From the NCBI RefSeq assembly GCF_903181435.1, contig NZ_CAEUHO010000001.1, positions 1,054,001-1,118,000 on the forward strand: DNA of 64,000 nt. The letters are read 5' to 3'. This DNA comes from Bacteroides acidifaciens (GTDB lineage: Bacteria; Bacteroidota; Bacteroidia; Bacteroidales; Bacteroidaceae). Made by a program: the position numbers and the translations under genes. How positions within the stretch are numbered: position 1 is the first letter of the stretch; each line of letters opens with the position of its first letter. The notes under the pieces were generated by a model. It searched no databases, had not been told where the DNA came from, and worked only from the letters and a program-made list of their open reading frames with translations. This document shows, piece by piece, positions 8,042 to 21,170 of the stretch.

Positions 8042-9223
8042 ATGAAAAAGGTTAAAATATTATCATTGTTTGTATGCTTGGTAGCTTTTTTATCTGCTTG
8101 TAATAATGATGAAGATGCTCCTGTTCCAGTAACAGTGAAAACAGTTTTGATGTATCTTGTTGCAGATAATAGTATAAGCGGTGATATATACAGTAATATA
8201 GCGTCGGTAGAGGAGGGGTTGGCCAAGGCTGCATCTCCTGGTACATTTGTAATCTATTGGGACAGTGGGAGCCGGAAAAGTGAATTCCCTGATCCGACTT
8301 TATTTAAATATGAAGTAGATGGTAAGGGGAAAGTAGGTAAAAGAGAGATAATAAAAACCTATAGTAGCCAGAACTCTGTATCGAATGAAGTTCTAAATAA
8401 GGTTCTGATGGATGTGGAAGCTTATTGTCCGGCTGAAAAGTATAGTCTGATTTTTGGCTCTCATGCTACAGGGTGGTTGCCTGTAGGTCATGAAAGTCGT
8501 TCTTTTGGAGACGACGGCGGAGCTAAAATTAATATTCCTGATTTATCGGAAGCTTTGAAGCGATCAGGTATTCATTTCGATTATATACTGTTTGATGCTT
8601 GTTTGATGTCGCAAGTTGAGGTTGCTTATGAATTGAGAGATGTTGCTGATTATTTAATTCTTTCTCCTGCGGAAGTAATGAGTGCAGGATTTCCTTATTT
8701 TAAAATAACGAAATATTTATTGTCTGTGGATAACACAGAACAGACTGTTATAAATGTCGCAAAGGACTATATTGATTATTATAAAAATGAATATAGTTAT
8801 CCGTGGGCCACTATTGCAGTGATAAAAACAGATGAAATGCCGGCATTGGCAAGTATAACTCATTCGATTATGGGACAGTATCAGGATAATCTGGTTAAGT
8901 TTAATAATAGTAAAATAGATGATTTGCAAACCAATTATGGCTATGGGAGATTTTCCTTGGATTTGGATCATTCAACTTATGATTTTCGAGCTTTTATACG
9001 TGAATTGACCGATGATAATATTCCTTCTGATTTTGAAGAGCAATTGGAAAGGGTAGTTATATATAAGGATTATGTTGATGATTATAAATTAGTTAATATA
9101 GACCCTGAAATATATTCAGGTATTGGATGTTATATACCGGATACTAGATATTCAAGATGGAATGCTTATTTTAAGAATTTGCAATGGTACTCCGCTGCCG
9201 GATGGAATGAAACAGGTTGGTAA
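8042..9223 (+). CDS. Clostripain-family (C11) cysteine peptidase, lipoprotein
   Basis: This 393-aa predicted lipoprotein has a lipobox (FLSAC) at residues 15-19. The C11 catalytic dyad is visible as H141 in FGSHATGW and C187 in FDACLMSQVEVAYEL. C11 peptidases cleave after basic residues, and in Bacteroides some activate other secreted factors. Substrate is unknown here. Codon use is noticeably more AT-rich than that of the neighbouring htrA and rpoD genes, consistent with a less conserved accessory gene. No partner gene is adjacent, and the gene is followed by a long gene-poor spacer. Confidence 0.88.
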   Translation: MKKVKILSLFVCLVAFLSACNNDEDAPVPVTVKTVLMYLVADNSISGDIYSNIASVEEGLAKAASPGTFVIYWDSGSRKSEFPDPTLFKYEVDGKGKVGKREIIKTYSSQNSVSNEVLNKVLMDVEAYCPAEKYSLIFGSHATGWLPVGHESRSFGDDGGAKINIPDLSEALKRSGIHFDYILFDACLMSQVEVAYELRDVADYLILSPAEVMSAGFPYFKITKYLLSVDNTEQTVINVAKDYIDYYKNEYSYPWATIAVIKTDEMPALASITHSIMGQYQDNLVKFNNSKIDDLQTNYGYGRFSLDLDHSTYDFRAFIRELTDDNIPSDFEEQLERVVIYKDYVDDYKLVNIDPEIYSGIGCYIPDTRYSRWNAYFKNLQWYSAAGWNETGW

Positions 9224-9372
9224 CTGAATTGAAGACTATATTACAATTTATTGTTCAACTCTGAAACGGGCAAGGCATGCATCGCTTCTTTGTATTCCAC
9301 AGCAGAGGAGATTGAAAATATAATGAATGTTCTTATGTCTTTCGTGCGTTTGTAAGCATTCTATTTTCCGCC

Positions 9373-9403
9373 TTGACACAGATGATTACATGACATACCT
9401 TTG
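9373..9403 (+). promoter_or_regulatory. Candidate promoter before an 18-residue ORF
   Basis: TTGACA (9373-9378) and TACCTTTG (9396-9403) are separated by 17 nt. The -7 part is an exact TAnnTTTG match. The only frame behind it is the 18-codon ORF at 9430. Confidence 0.4.
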
Positions 9404-9429
9404 TGCCGTAACTTTTAATGAGAATGATT

Positions 9430-9486
9430 ATGGTAAAAGAGAAAGTAAACTACCAGAAGGTGTATGTTTGGGAAGGCTCATACTAG
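9430..9486 (+). pseudogene. Very short ORF or gene-start remnant
   Basis: ATG at 9430 opens an 18-residue frame (MVKEKVNYQKVYVWEGSY) closed by TAG and followed by an A-rich run. It sits 26 nt after a consensus -7 box. It may be a truncated gene start, a leader peptide, or chance. I do not recognise the sequence. Confidence 0.25.
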
Positions 9487-9500
9487 AATAAAAAAAGCAA

Positions 9501-10166
9501 AAACATTTCTCATATTCTCATAGTAACGCGTATTTGCTTGATTACTAAATATATAAAGAATGAGAATAAAATTATTTACATGCATTTCTCATGGTTTTAT
9601 CAAGAAAACGCGCTTAAAACAATGCATCATGTCATTACTGGCATTTCTCATATATCACAAACAGTATTCCTATAATCTGCTCATTAACACTTAATAAACT
9701 GTAGCCAAACAACCGTTCATTTTTATTATAACTAACTGACAACCAAAGATTATACTACTTTAATCAATAGATTTTCAATAAGACATCTCTATCGTTTCAC
9801 TCCAGTGAACAGATTCGTTCACTAGAGTGCACAAATCTATCCACTCTAGTGCAACGGTCTGTCCACTGGAGTGGAATGATACGTATGAAGGCAGGAAAAC
9901 ACAATAATGTCTATTGTAAAAGATATGTAATCTACCGATTCAACGTACAAACTACGGTTATATTGGCCTATACATATTAGTATGCTGAAACAAGGACAAG
10001 CATAATATACAGTATGAGAAATGCGAAACAAAGTATGAGAAATACCTTTTTTGAAGGCATTTTAGAGCCATAAAGTATGAGAAATACATGTAAACATTTT
10101 AATTCTCATACTTTATACTTCTAATTATCAGTCGAATACTATTCCCTATGAGAATATGAGAAATGA
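9501..10166. repeat. Dispersed TATGAGAAAT / ATTTCTCATA motif cluster
   Basis: The motif or a close variant appears at about 9505, 9557, 9583, 9642, 10013, 10033, 10075, 10104 and 10147-10162, in both orientations. One pair forms an inverted repeat with 13-bp arms (10071-10083 with 10103-10115). No coding explanation was found. Confidence 0.5.
9798..9873. repeat. Four-copy 22-bp-period palindrome array (CACTNNAGTG)
   Basis: CACTCCAGTG (9798), CACTAGAGTG (9820), CACTCTAGTG (9842) and CACTGGAGTG (9864) recur at exactly 22-bp intervals. Each unit is itself an imperfect or perfect palindrome. Copies 1 and 4, and copies 2 and 3, are exact reverse complements, so the whole array is also a large inverted repeat. 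The 12-nt linkers are related to each other (ACAGATT-like). Confidence 0.85.
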
Positions 10167-10370
10167 TTTTTCGAAATAGTTTCTAGTAGGAACGGAATCT
10201 TTTCATGTGTGCCTATGTATCACTAGGAGAACTAGTCAGTTTGCTTATGGAATAATAAATCTTCTATTCCTCCATATTTCATTCCATGTTATGCCCCTGA
10301 ATAAGTTTTCGTAACCCTATCCGTTTTTTCAGTATGGGGTTCCAGAATCTTCTGCCTGCTTGTGAAAGTC

Positions 10371-10472
10371 GTTCTTTGTCTTCTTCTCCTATCCTTTTTC
10401 TTTCTCTCTTCGTGCGCGCAACGCGCACGTGTGAATATAATAATGTGTCCTTCCTCTCCCTCTCCTTCACAC
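10371..10472. other. Polypyrimidine tract interrupted by a GC-only hairpin
   Basis: The plus strand is almost entirely C/T from about 10373 to 10410 and again at 10447-10467. Between them CGTGCGCG (10411-10418) and CGCGCACG (10422-10429) form a perfect 8-bp stem with a CAA loop, in otherwise AT-rich DNA. Confidence 0.55.
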
Positions 10473-10570
10473 GCTTGTTTCTTTATTAAAAAACATGTTC
10501 TACAACATCATTATCAATCAACGAGTTAGCATAAACATTGAAAAATAATTAGAAAAAAGAGCAGAATATA

Positions 10571-10602
10571 TTTGGAGCATATATGAAAAGGGTGTACTTT
10601 TG
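10571..10602 (+). promoter_or_regulatory. rRNA operon promoter P1
   Basis: TTTG (10571-10574) and TACTTTTG (10595-10602) are 20 nt apart. The downstream sequence GCACCCGCTTTC resembles that after P3. Confidence 0.65.
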
Positions 10603-10698
10603 CACCCGCTTTCCAAGAGAAGAAAGCCTTGATAAAATGACTTAGTGTACAAAGCGCAGGACCGCTTAACGATAAAAACAAAAAAAGTTCCGAAAAAG

Positions 10699-10731
10699 TT
10701 TGGAATAAATAAATAAAAGTTCTTATCTTTG
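10699..10731 (+). promoter_or_regulatory. rRNA operon promoter P2
   Basis: TTTG (10699-10702) and TATCTTTG (10724-10731) are 21 nt apart. They are preceded by GTTCCGAAAAAG, nearly the same as the sequence before P3, and by an A-rich UP-like tract. Confidence 0.8.
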
Positions 10732-10850
10732 CAGTCCGATTCGCAAAGAAAGCGGTTTTGCTTTTTTTCTTTTATGATTATTCTTTCCCTTTCGCAAGAG
10801 AGCCTGAGAAACGAGTTGAAAAGAAAAAACAAAAAAAACTTCCAAAAAAG

Positions 10851-10882
10851 TTTGGCAGTTAAAATAAAACCTCTTACCTTTG
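10851..10882 (+). promoter_or_regulatory. rRNA operon promoter P3
   Basis: TTTG (10851-10854) and TACCTTTG (10875-10882) are 20 nt apart, preceded by CTTCCAAAAAAG. It is the closest of three tandem promoter modules to 16S rRNA. Confidence 0.8.
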
Positions 10883-10908
10883 CACCCGCTTTTGAAACGA
10901 AAGCGACA

Positions 10909-10925
10909 AGTTCTTTGAAATATTG
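10909..10925 (+). promoter_or_regulatory. rRNA leader boxA-like antitermination motif
   Basis: AGTTCTTTGAAATATTG in the transcribed leader resembles the conserved Bacteroidetes rRNA leader motif. A related ATCTTTGACATGATG stretch occurs before 23S at 12963. Confidence 0.5.
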
Positions 10926-11086
10926 ATAAACAATACAAGTAGTACAAGTTAAAAAATAGAACCGTCAATACTTGTTTCCCATGTAGCAATACAAGTGAAA
11001 CACAGGTAATTGAAAAGAGTCAATAAATTGTACGGCATCCTGAACAGAGCAAAAACCTGCCTAACGGCAGATTAACAATACTTTTA

Positions 11087-12616
<1,530 letters not shown>

Positions 12617-12778
12617 GGAGCGATGTCGTTCGAAATGACTTTTCAAGGTTCTGTTTTTGTACTACTGGTACTTGTTTATTTATAATATATAGATCGAGCG
12701 TCTATAGCAATTATAGATAGAGATAAACAAGAGAAAAAAGAAGCCGAGTCTAACGCAACAGGTAGACAAGGTTGAACT

Positions 12779-12852
12779 AGTCCTATAGCTCAGTTGGTTA
12801 GAGCGCTACACTGATAATGTAGAGGTCGGCAGTTCAACTCTGCCTGGGACTA
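12779..12852 (+). tRNA. tRNA-Ile (GAT)
   Basis: The acceptor stem is AGTCCTA/TGGGACT. The anticodon loop CTGATAA has GAT at 12813-12815, and the T-arm contains GTTCAACTC. The gene ends at the discriminator base, so CCA is not encoded. It lies in the 16S-23S spacer. Confidence 0.96.
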
Positions 12853-12868
12853 CTCCGAAAACTCTTAC

Positions 12869-12942
12869 GGGGGATTAGCTCAGCTGGCTAGAGCATCTGC
12901 CTTGCACGCAGAGGGTCAACGGTTCGAATCCGTTATTCTCCA
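12869..12942 (+). tRNA. tRNA-Ala (TGC)
   Basis: The acceptor stem is GGGGGAT/ATTCTCC. The anticodon loop CTTGCAC has TGC at 12903-12905, and the T-loop is GTTCGAATC. CCA is not encoded. It lies 16 nt after tRNA-Ile in the spacer. Confidence 0.96.
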
Positions 12943-13090
12943 CAGTCTCTGAAAAGAGAAACGATCTTTGACATGATGATAACAAAAAAGTAAAATTTTA
13001 GTAAAGAGCTAAAAGTATATATCGAACCGTACGTTCTTAACGTATCAAGATTGCGCAAGCATTCCTCCATACGCTAAGAAGTCAGTTTGA

Positions 13091-15970
<2,880 letters not shown>

Positions 15971-16044
15971 ATCAAGCTTGTACGTGTCGCGATATATACG
16001 TTTAGCTGTTGCTGATTTTACTTTTTCATCATGTCATAACCTTA

Positions 16045-16153
<109 letters not shown>

Positions 16154-16167
16154 TTTTAAAGAAGAGT

Positions 16168-16202
16168 CTCCTTGATTCAGTAATGAGTCAAGGGGATTTC
16201 TG
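16168..16202 (+). terminator. Terminator of the rRNA operon
   Basis: CTCCTTGA (16168-16175) pairs with TCAAGGGG (16188-16195), followed by ATTTCTGTG. The T-run is weak. Confidence 0.6.
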
Positions 16203-16488
16203 TGTTTATATACCTTCACATTGAGAAATAATACTTTGTTTTTGTTATATAATCTGTAATATATCCGTTTTAGTATTCCATTTGCCGTTTTCGGTATTTT
16301 CTTGTTTTCAGATGTCTTTTAGATTCTCTATATTTGCTTTCTCGCCTGATAAAATCAGAAAAAGTATCATTTAGTTATTTTTTCTTTTCATCTTTCTCTT
16401 TTTTATCAAATTGATTTTTGTAAATTTGGCGAGAATCTAAGAAAGGTACACAATTAATACAGTAATAATACTAAATACTCCTGTTAAT
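16203..16488 (+). promoter_or_regulatory. AT-rich spacer with V-ATPase operon promoter candidates
   Basis: Two TAnnTTTG matches are present, TATATTTG at 16329-16336 and TAAATTTG at 16421-16428. The second leaves a leader of about 55 nt before the first gene. A small palindrome CTGAT-AAA-ATCAG lies at 16346-16358. No gene was seen in this spacer. Confidence 0.5.
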
Positions 16489-17079
16489 ATGGAAAACAAA
16501 ATTCAAGAGTTGACCGATAAGATTTATCGTGAAGGCGTGGAAAAAGGAAACGAAGAAGCGCAGAGACTTATCGCGAATGCTCAGGAAGAAGCAAAAAGAA
16601 TCATTGAGGATGCTCGCAAAGAAGCGGAATCAATTGTAAATTCCTCTCGTAAATCTGCCGACGAATTGGTGGAAAATACAAAATCAGAGTTAAAACTGTT
16701 TGCAGGTCAGGCTGTAAATGCACTCAAATCTGAGGTAGCTACTATGGTAACTGACAAGTTAGTAACTACTTCTGTGAAAGATTTTGCACAGGATAAAGAT
16801 TATCTGAATGCGTTTATCGTTGCACTAGCTTCTAAATGGAGTGTTGACGAACCTATCGTTATCTCGACTGCTGATGCAGAATCACTGAAAAAGTATTTTG
16901 CAGCTCATGCGAAAGCTTTATTGGATAAAGGAGTGACTATACAGCAAGTAAACGGTATCAAGACTTTATTCACTGTTTCTCCTGCGGACGGTTCCTATAA
17001 GGTGAACTTCGGAGAAGAAGAATTCATGAATTACTTCAAAGCGTTCTTGCGTCCTCAATTAGTAGAAATGCTATTTTAA
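16489..17079 (+). CDS. V/A-type ATP synthase subunit E
   Basis: This 196-aa protein has a long charged coiled-coil N-terminal half (residues about 1-85, rich in A/E/K/R, with EEAQRLIANAQEEAKRIIEDA) and a globular C-terminal half. This is the layout of the peripheral-stalk subunit E, which links the catalytic head to the membrane subunit I. It is the first gene of a seven-gene ATPase operon, 11 nt before the next gene. Identity rests on layout plus operon position. Confidence 0.85.
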   Translation: MENKIQELTDKIYREGVEKGNEEAQRLIANAQEEAKRIIEDARKEAESIVNSSRKSADELVENTKSELKLFAGQAVNALKSEVATMVTDKLVTTSVKDFAQDKDYLNAFIVALASKWSVDEPIVISTADAESLKKYFAAHAKALLDKGVTIQQVNGIKTLFTVSPADGSYKVNFGEEEFMNYFKAFLRPQLVEMLF

Positions 17080-17090
17080 AAGAAGCGACT

Positions 17091-17933
17091 ATGAGTAGTA
17101 AGTACTATTACTTGGTAGCAGGTTTGCCGGAACTTTCGCTGGAAGACAGCAAATTGAGCTATACAGTAGCCGATTTTAAAACTGAAATTTACAACGGATT
17201 GTCTGCTTCGGACCAGAAGTTGATTGACTTGTTTTATCTGAAGTTTGACAACACAAATGTGCTGAAACTTCTCAAAGATAAGGAAGCGGAAATCGACAAA
17301 CGGGGAAACTACTCTGCTGCGGAACTCACCGAATACATTTCTATTCTAAGAGAAGGCGGAGAAATCAGTCCAAAAGAATTTCCGGCTTATCTTTCTACAT
17401 TTATCATTGATTATTTGAATACACCTGCCGAAAGCACGATATTGCACGAAGACCATCTGGCTGCATTGTATTATGAATATGCTATGAAATGTGGAAATAA
17501 GTTTATTTCTGCCTGGTTTGAATTTAACCTCAATATCAATAATATCCTTGTCGCATTTACGAGCCGTAAATTCAAATGGGATATTGCTTCCAATGTCGTA
17601 GGAAACACGGAGGTATGCGAAGCTTTACGTACATCGAGTGCCCGCGACTTCGGATTGTCCGGTGAGGTGGATGTTTTTGAATCGTTGGTGAAAATCAGTG
17701 AGATTTCGGAATTGGTGGAACGTGAGAAGAAACTCGATGCTTTGCGATGGAACTGGATAGATGATGCTATCTTCTTTGATTATTTTACCATCGAACGTAT
17801 TTTCGCTTTCTTGTTGAAGCTGGAAATGATTGAACGGTGGATTTCATTGGATAAGGAGAGAGGAAATCAGTTGTTCAGAAATATCATCGAATCGCTGAAG
17901 AACGAAGTGCAGATCCCTGCAGAATTCAGATAA
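17091..17933 (+). CDS. DUF2764 protein of the V/A-type ATPase operon
   Basis: This 280-aa soluble protein has no signal peptide or membrane segment and starts MSSKYYYLVAGLPELSLED. It matches what I know of DUF2764, found between the E and A genes in V-ATPase operons of Bacteroidetes, Chlamydia and spirochaetes. These operons lack a recognisable subunit C. I infer that it serves as a divergent subunit C (the adaptor between central stalk and rotor ring). It is 17 nt before the A-subunit gene, so co-translation and complex membership are likely. No catalytic motif is seen. Confidence 0.8.
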   Translation: MSSKYYYLVAGLPELSLEDSKLSYTVADFKTEIYNGLSASDQKLIDLFYLKFDNTNVLKLLKDKEAEIDKRGNYSAAELTEYISILREGGEISPKEFPAYLSTFIIDYLNTPAESTILHEDHLAALYYEYAMKCGNKFISAWFEFNLNINNILVAFTSRKFKWDIASNVVGNTEVCEALRTSSARDFGLSGEVDVFESLVKISEISELVEREKKLDALRWNWIDDAIFFDYFTIERIFAFLLKLEMIERWISLDKERGNQLFRNIIESLKNEVQIPAEFR

Positions 17934-17950
17934 TAAATTATTAAAAATAT

Positions 17951-19711
17951 ATGGCAACAAAAGGAACTGTTAGTGGCGTTATTGCCAACATGGTGACCCT
18001 CGTCGTTGACGGACCGGTAGCTCAGAATGAGATTTGTTATATCTCGACCGGTGGCGATAAGTTGATGGCGGAGGTGATTAAGGTCGTAGGTTCACATGTA
18101 TATGTCCAGGTGTTCGAAAGTACCCGTGGACTGAAAGTGGGCGCCGAAGCCGAATTTACAGGACACATGCTTGAGGTTACATTAGGCCCGGGTATGTTAT
18201 CGAAAAACTATGATGGTCTGCAAAATGACCTCGATAAGATGGATGGAGTTTTCCTGAAGAGAGGACAATATACGTATCCGTTGGATAAAGAGCGTATATG
18301 GCATTTCGTACCATTGGTGAATGTAGGTGACAAAGTGCAGGCTTCTGCATGGTTGGGACAGGTGGATGAAAACTTTCAGCCGTTGAAAATAATGGCCCCG
18401 TTCACTATGAAGGGAACGGCTACCGTAAAAACAATCATGCCGGAAGGTGATTATAAGATAGAAGATACTATCGCAATCCTGACAGACGAAGAAGGTAATG
18501 ATATTTCTGTAACTATGATTCAGAGATGGCCCGTAAAACGTGCGATGACGAATTATAAGGAAAAACCGCGTCCTTTCAAATTGTTGGAGACTGGTGTACG
18601 TGTGATTGATACGCTGAATCCGATTGTGGAAGGTGGTACGGGATTTATCCCCGGTCCGTTCGGTACAGGTAAAACGGTGCTTCAGCATGCTATCTCTAAG
18701 CAGGCGGAAGCGGATATCGTTATCATTGCAGCTTGCGGTGAACGTGCGAATGAGGTGGTGGAAATCTTTACCGAGTTCCCCGAACTGGTAGACCCGCACA
18801 CAGGACGTAAATTGATGGAGCGTACTATTATTATCGCCAATACTTCTAACATGCCGGTTGCTGCCCGTGAAGCATCTGTATATACAGCGATGACACTGGC
18901 GGAATATTACCGTTCAATGGGATTGAAAGTCTTGTTGATGGCTGACTCTACTTCCCGTTGGGCGCAGGCTCTGCGTGAGATGTCCAACCGTATGGAAGAG
19001 TTGCCTGGTCCAGATGCTTTCCCGATGGATATTTCGGCTATTATCTCCAACTTCTACGGTCGTGCGGGATATGTAAAACTTAACAATGACGAAACGGGCT
19101 CTATTACATTTATCGGTACAGTATCTCCTGCCGGTGGTAACTTGAAGGAGCCGGTAACTGAAAATACGAAGAAGGTAGCCCGCTGTTTCTATGCTTTGGA
19201 ACAGGACCGTGCCGATAAGAAACGTTATCCGGCAGTGAATCCGATTGATTCTTATTCAAAATATATCGAATATCCGGAATTTGAAGAGTATATCAAAGGT
19301 CATATCAACGGTGAATGGATTGGAAAAGTCAATGAGCTTAAGACCCGTTTACAACGTGGTAAGGAAATTGCCGAACAGATCAATATCCTCGGTGACGACG
19401 GTGTACCAGTAGAATATCACGTGATCTTCTGGAAATCTGAATTGATTGACTTTGTAATCCTGCAACAGGATGCATTCGACGAAATTGATGCGGTAACTCC
19501 GATGGAACGTCAGGAAGACATTCTGAACATGGTAATCGACATCTGTCATACGGAATTTGAATTTGATAACTTCAATGAAGTAATGGACTACTTCAAGAAG
19601 ATAATTAATATCTGTAAGCAGATGAACTATTCGAAGTTCAAGTCAGAACAGTATGAAGGATTCCAGAAACAACTGAAGGAATTGATTGAAGAGAGGAAAC
19701 TTCAATCGTAA
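17951..19711 (+). CDS. V/A-type ATP synthase catalytic subunit A
   Basis: This 586-aa protein has the full A-subunit layout. An N-terminal beta-barrel is followed by the non-homologous insertion typical of A subunits (about residues 110-190) and the nucleotide-binding domain. The P-loop GPFGTGKT is at residues 235-242, and ACGERANEVVEIFTEFPEL follows shortly after. The C-terminal domain is helical. It binds and hydrolyses or synthesises ATP in the V1 head with subunit B. The stop codon overlaps the first of three short TCGTAAAT repeats (19706-19735) that fill the gap to subunit B. Confidence 0.96.
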   Translation: MATKGTVSGVIANMVTLVVDGPVAQNEICYISTGGDKLMAEVIKVVGSHVYVQVFESTRGLKVGAEAEFTGHMLEVTLGPGMLSKNYDGLQNDLDKMDGVFLKRGQYTYPLDKERIWHFVPLVNVGDKVQASAWLGQVDENFQPLKIMAPFTMKGTATVKTIMPEGDYKIEDTIAILTDEEGNDISVTMIQRWPVKRAMTNYKEKPRPFKLLETGVRVIDTLNPIVEGGTGFIPGPFGTGKTVLQHAISKQAEADIVIIAACGERANEVVEIFTEFPELVDPHTGRKLMERTIIIANTSNMPVAAREASVYTAMTLAEYYRSMGLKVLLMADSTSRWAQALREMSNRMEELPGPDAFPMDISAIISNFYGRAGYVKLNNDETGSITFIGTVSPAGGNLKEPVTENTKKVARCFYALEQDRADKKRYPAVNPIDSYSKYIEYPEFEEYIKGHINGEWIGKVNELKTRLQRGKEIAEQINILGDDGVPVEYHVIFWKSELIDFVILQQDAFDEIDAVTPMERQEDILNMVIDICHTEFEFDNFNEVMDYFKKIINICKQMNYSKFKSEQYEGFQKQLKELIEERKLQS

Positions 19712-19742
19712 ATCGTAAATTGTTAAATCGTAAATAAGTAAG

Positions 19743-21071
19743 ATGGCAACAAAAGCTTTTCAAAAGATATATACCAAGATTACTCAGATTACCAAGGCTA
19801 CTTGTTCGTTGAAAGCGACAGGGGTAGGGTATGACGAGCTTGCCACCGTGGACGGTAAACTGGCACAGGTGGTTAAGATTGCCGGTGACGATGTCACTTT
19901 GCAGGTATTTGAAGGTACGGAAGGTATTCCGACCAATGCCGAAGTAGTATTTCTCGGCAAATCGCCTACATTGAAAGTGAGTGAGCAGCTGGCCGGACGT
20001 TTCTTCAATGCTTTCGGTGACCCGATTGATGGAGGTCCGGATATTGAAGGACAGGAAGTGGAAATTGGTGGTCCGTCTGTGAATCCGGTTCGGCGTAAAC
20101 AACCGTCGGAACTGATTGCAACGGGTATTGCCGGTATCGACTTGAACAATACGCTGGTATCCGGTCAGAAGATACCATTTTTTGCCGATCCGGACCAACC
20201 GTTCAACCAGGTAATGGCAAACGTGGCCTTACGTGCTGAAACGGATAAGATTATCCTCGGTGGTATGGGTATGACGAATGACGACTACCTGTACTTTAAG
20301 AATGTGTTCTCTAATGCCGGTGCGCTCGACCGTATCGTGAGTTTCATGAATACGACCGAAAACCCACCGGTAGAACGTTTGCTGATTCCGGATATGGCAT
20401 TGACTGCTGCTGAATATTTTGCAGTAAATAATAATGAGAAAGTGCTGGTACTGTTGACCGATATGACGAGCTATGCTGATGCGTTGGCAATCGTATCCAA
20501 CCGTATGGACCAGATTCCGTCTAAAGACTCTATGCCGGGATCACTTTACTCGGACTTGGCGAAGATTTACGAAAAGGCGGTGCAGTTCCCTTCCGGCGGT
20601 TCAATCACCATTATTGCGGTGACTACTTTGTCCGGTGGAGATATTACGCACGCTGTGCCTGATAATACGGGTTATATCACTGAGGGCCAGTTATTCCTGC
20701 GTCGTGATAGTGATATCGGTAAGGTTATTGTTGACCCGTTCCGTTCATTGTCTCGTTTGAAACAGCTGGTTACTGGTAAGAAGACGCGTAAAGACCATCC
20801 GCAGGTGATGAATGCCGCTGTACGTCTCTATGCAGATGCCGCTAACGCTAAGACGAAGATGGAAAATGGTTTCGACCTGACAAACTACGACGAACGTACG
20901 TTGGCTTTTGCGAAGGACTATTCCAATCAGTTATTGGCTATTGATGTTAACCTTGATACAACTGAAATGCTGGATGTTGCTTGGGGCTTGTTCGGTAAAT
21001 ACTTCCGTCCGGAAGAAGTGAATATCAAGAAAGAATTGGTGGATCAATACTGGCCAAAACAAAATAATTAG
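19743..21071 (+). CDS. V/A-type ATP synthase subunit B
   Basis: This 442-aa non-catalytic nucleotide-binding subunit alternates with A in the V1 head. It has the B-type barrel (FLGKSPTLKVSEQLAGRFFN), the GDPIDGGP segment and SGQKIPFFAD in place of a P-loop, as expected for B. The conserved VTTLSGGDITHAVPDNTGYITEGQ region lies near the centre of the protein. The next gene lies 99 nt downstream, a gap larger than elsewhere in the operon and containing an inverted repeat. Confidence 0.96.
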   Translation: MATKAFQKIYTKITQITKATCSLKATGVGYDELATVDGKLAQVVKIAGDDVTLQVFEGTEGIPTNAEVVFLGKSPTLKVSEQLAGRFFNAFGDPIDGGPDIEGQEVEIGGPSVNPVRRKQPSELIATGIAGIDLNNTLVSGQKIPFFADPDQPFNQVMANVALRAETDKIILGGMGMTNDDYLYFKNVFSNAGALDRIVSFMNTTENPPVERLLIPDMALTAAEYFAVNNNEKVLVLLTDMTSYADALAIVSNRMDQIPSKDSMPGSLYSDLAKIYEKAVQFPSGGSITIIAVTTLSGGDITHAVPDNTGYITEGQLFLRRDSDIGKVIVDPFRSLSRLKQLVTGKKTRKDHPQVMNAAVRLYADAANAKTKMENGFDLTNYDERTLAFAKDYSNQLLAIDVNLDTTEMLDVAWGLFGKYFRPEEVNIKKELVDQYWPKQNN

Positions 21072-21170
21072 ACGATTAGACGATTTACCATTTATGATTG
21101 AAGTTTGTTAATTGTAAATGGTCATAAAAGTAATTTCAATCGTAAATAGTTAAATAGTAAATAGAACATC

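Larger units (their letters stand above)
9224..10570. other. Long AT-rich gene-poor spacer before the rRNA operon
   Basis: No reading frame of convincing coding quality was found. The frames present (for example minus 10279-10470 and minus 9846-10031) lack recognisable protein features and overlap low-complexity or repetitive sequence. The spacer does contain a consensus promoter with a very short ORF, a four-copy palindrome array, multiple TATGAGAAAT motifs in both orientations, and a GC-only hairpin embedded in a polypyrimidine tract. These are listed separately. Confidence 0.6.

Noticed and set aside
9798..9873. CRISPR array
   Set aside because: The repeated units are 10-bp palindromes with related 12-nt linkers, far shorter than CRISPR repeats and spacers, and no cas genes are present.
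10279..10470. 63-aa minus-strand frame rich in Arg, Lys and Glu
   Set aside because: Its composition comes from the polypyrimidine tract on the plus strand; no promoter, family motif or conserved start is visible.
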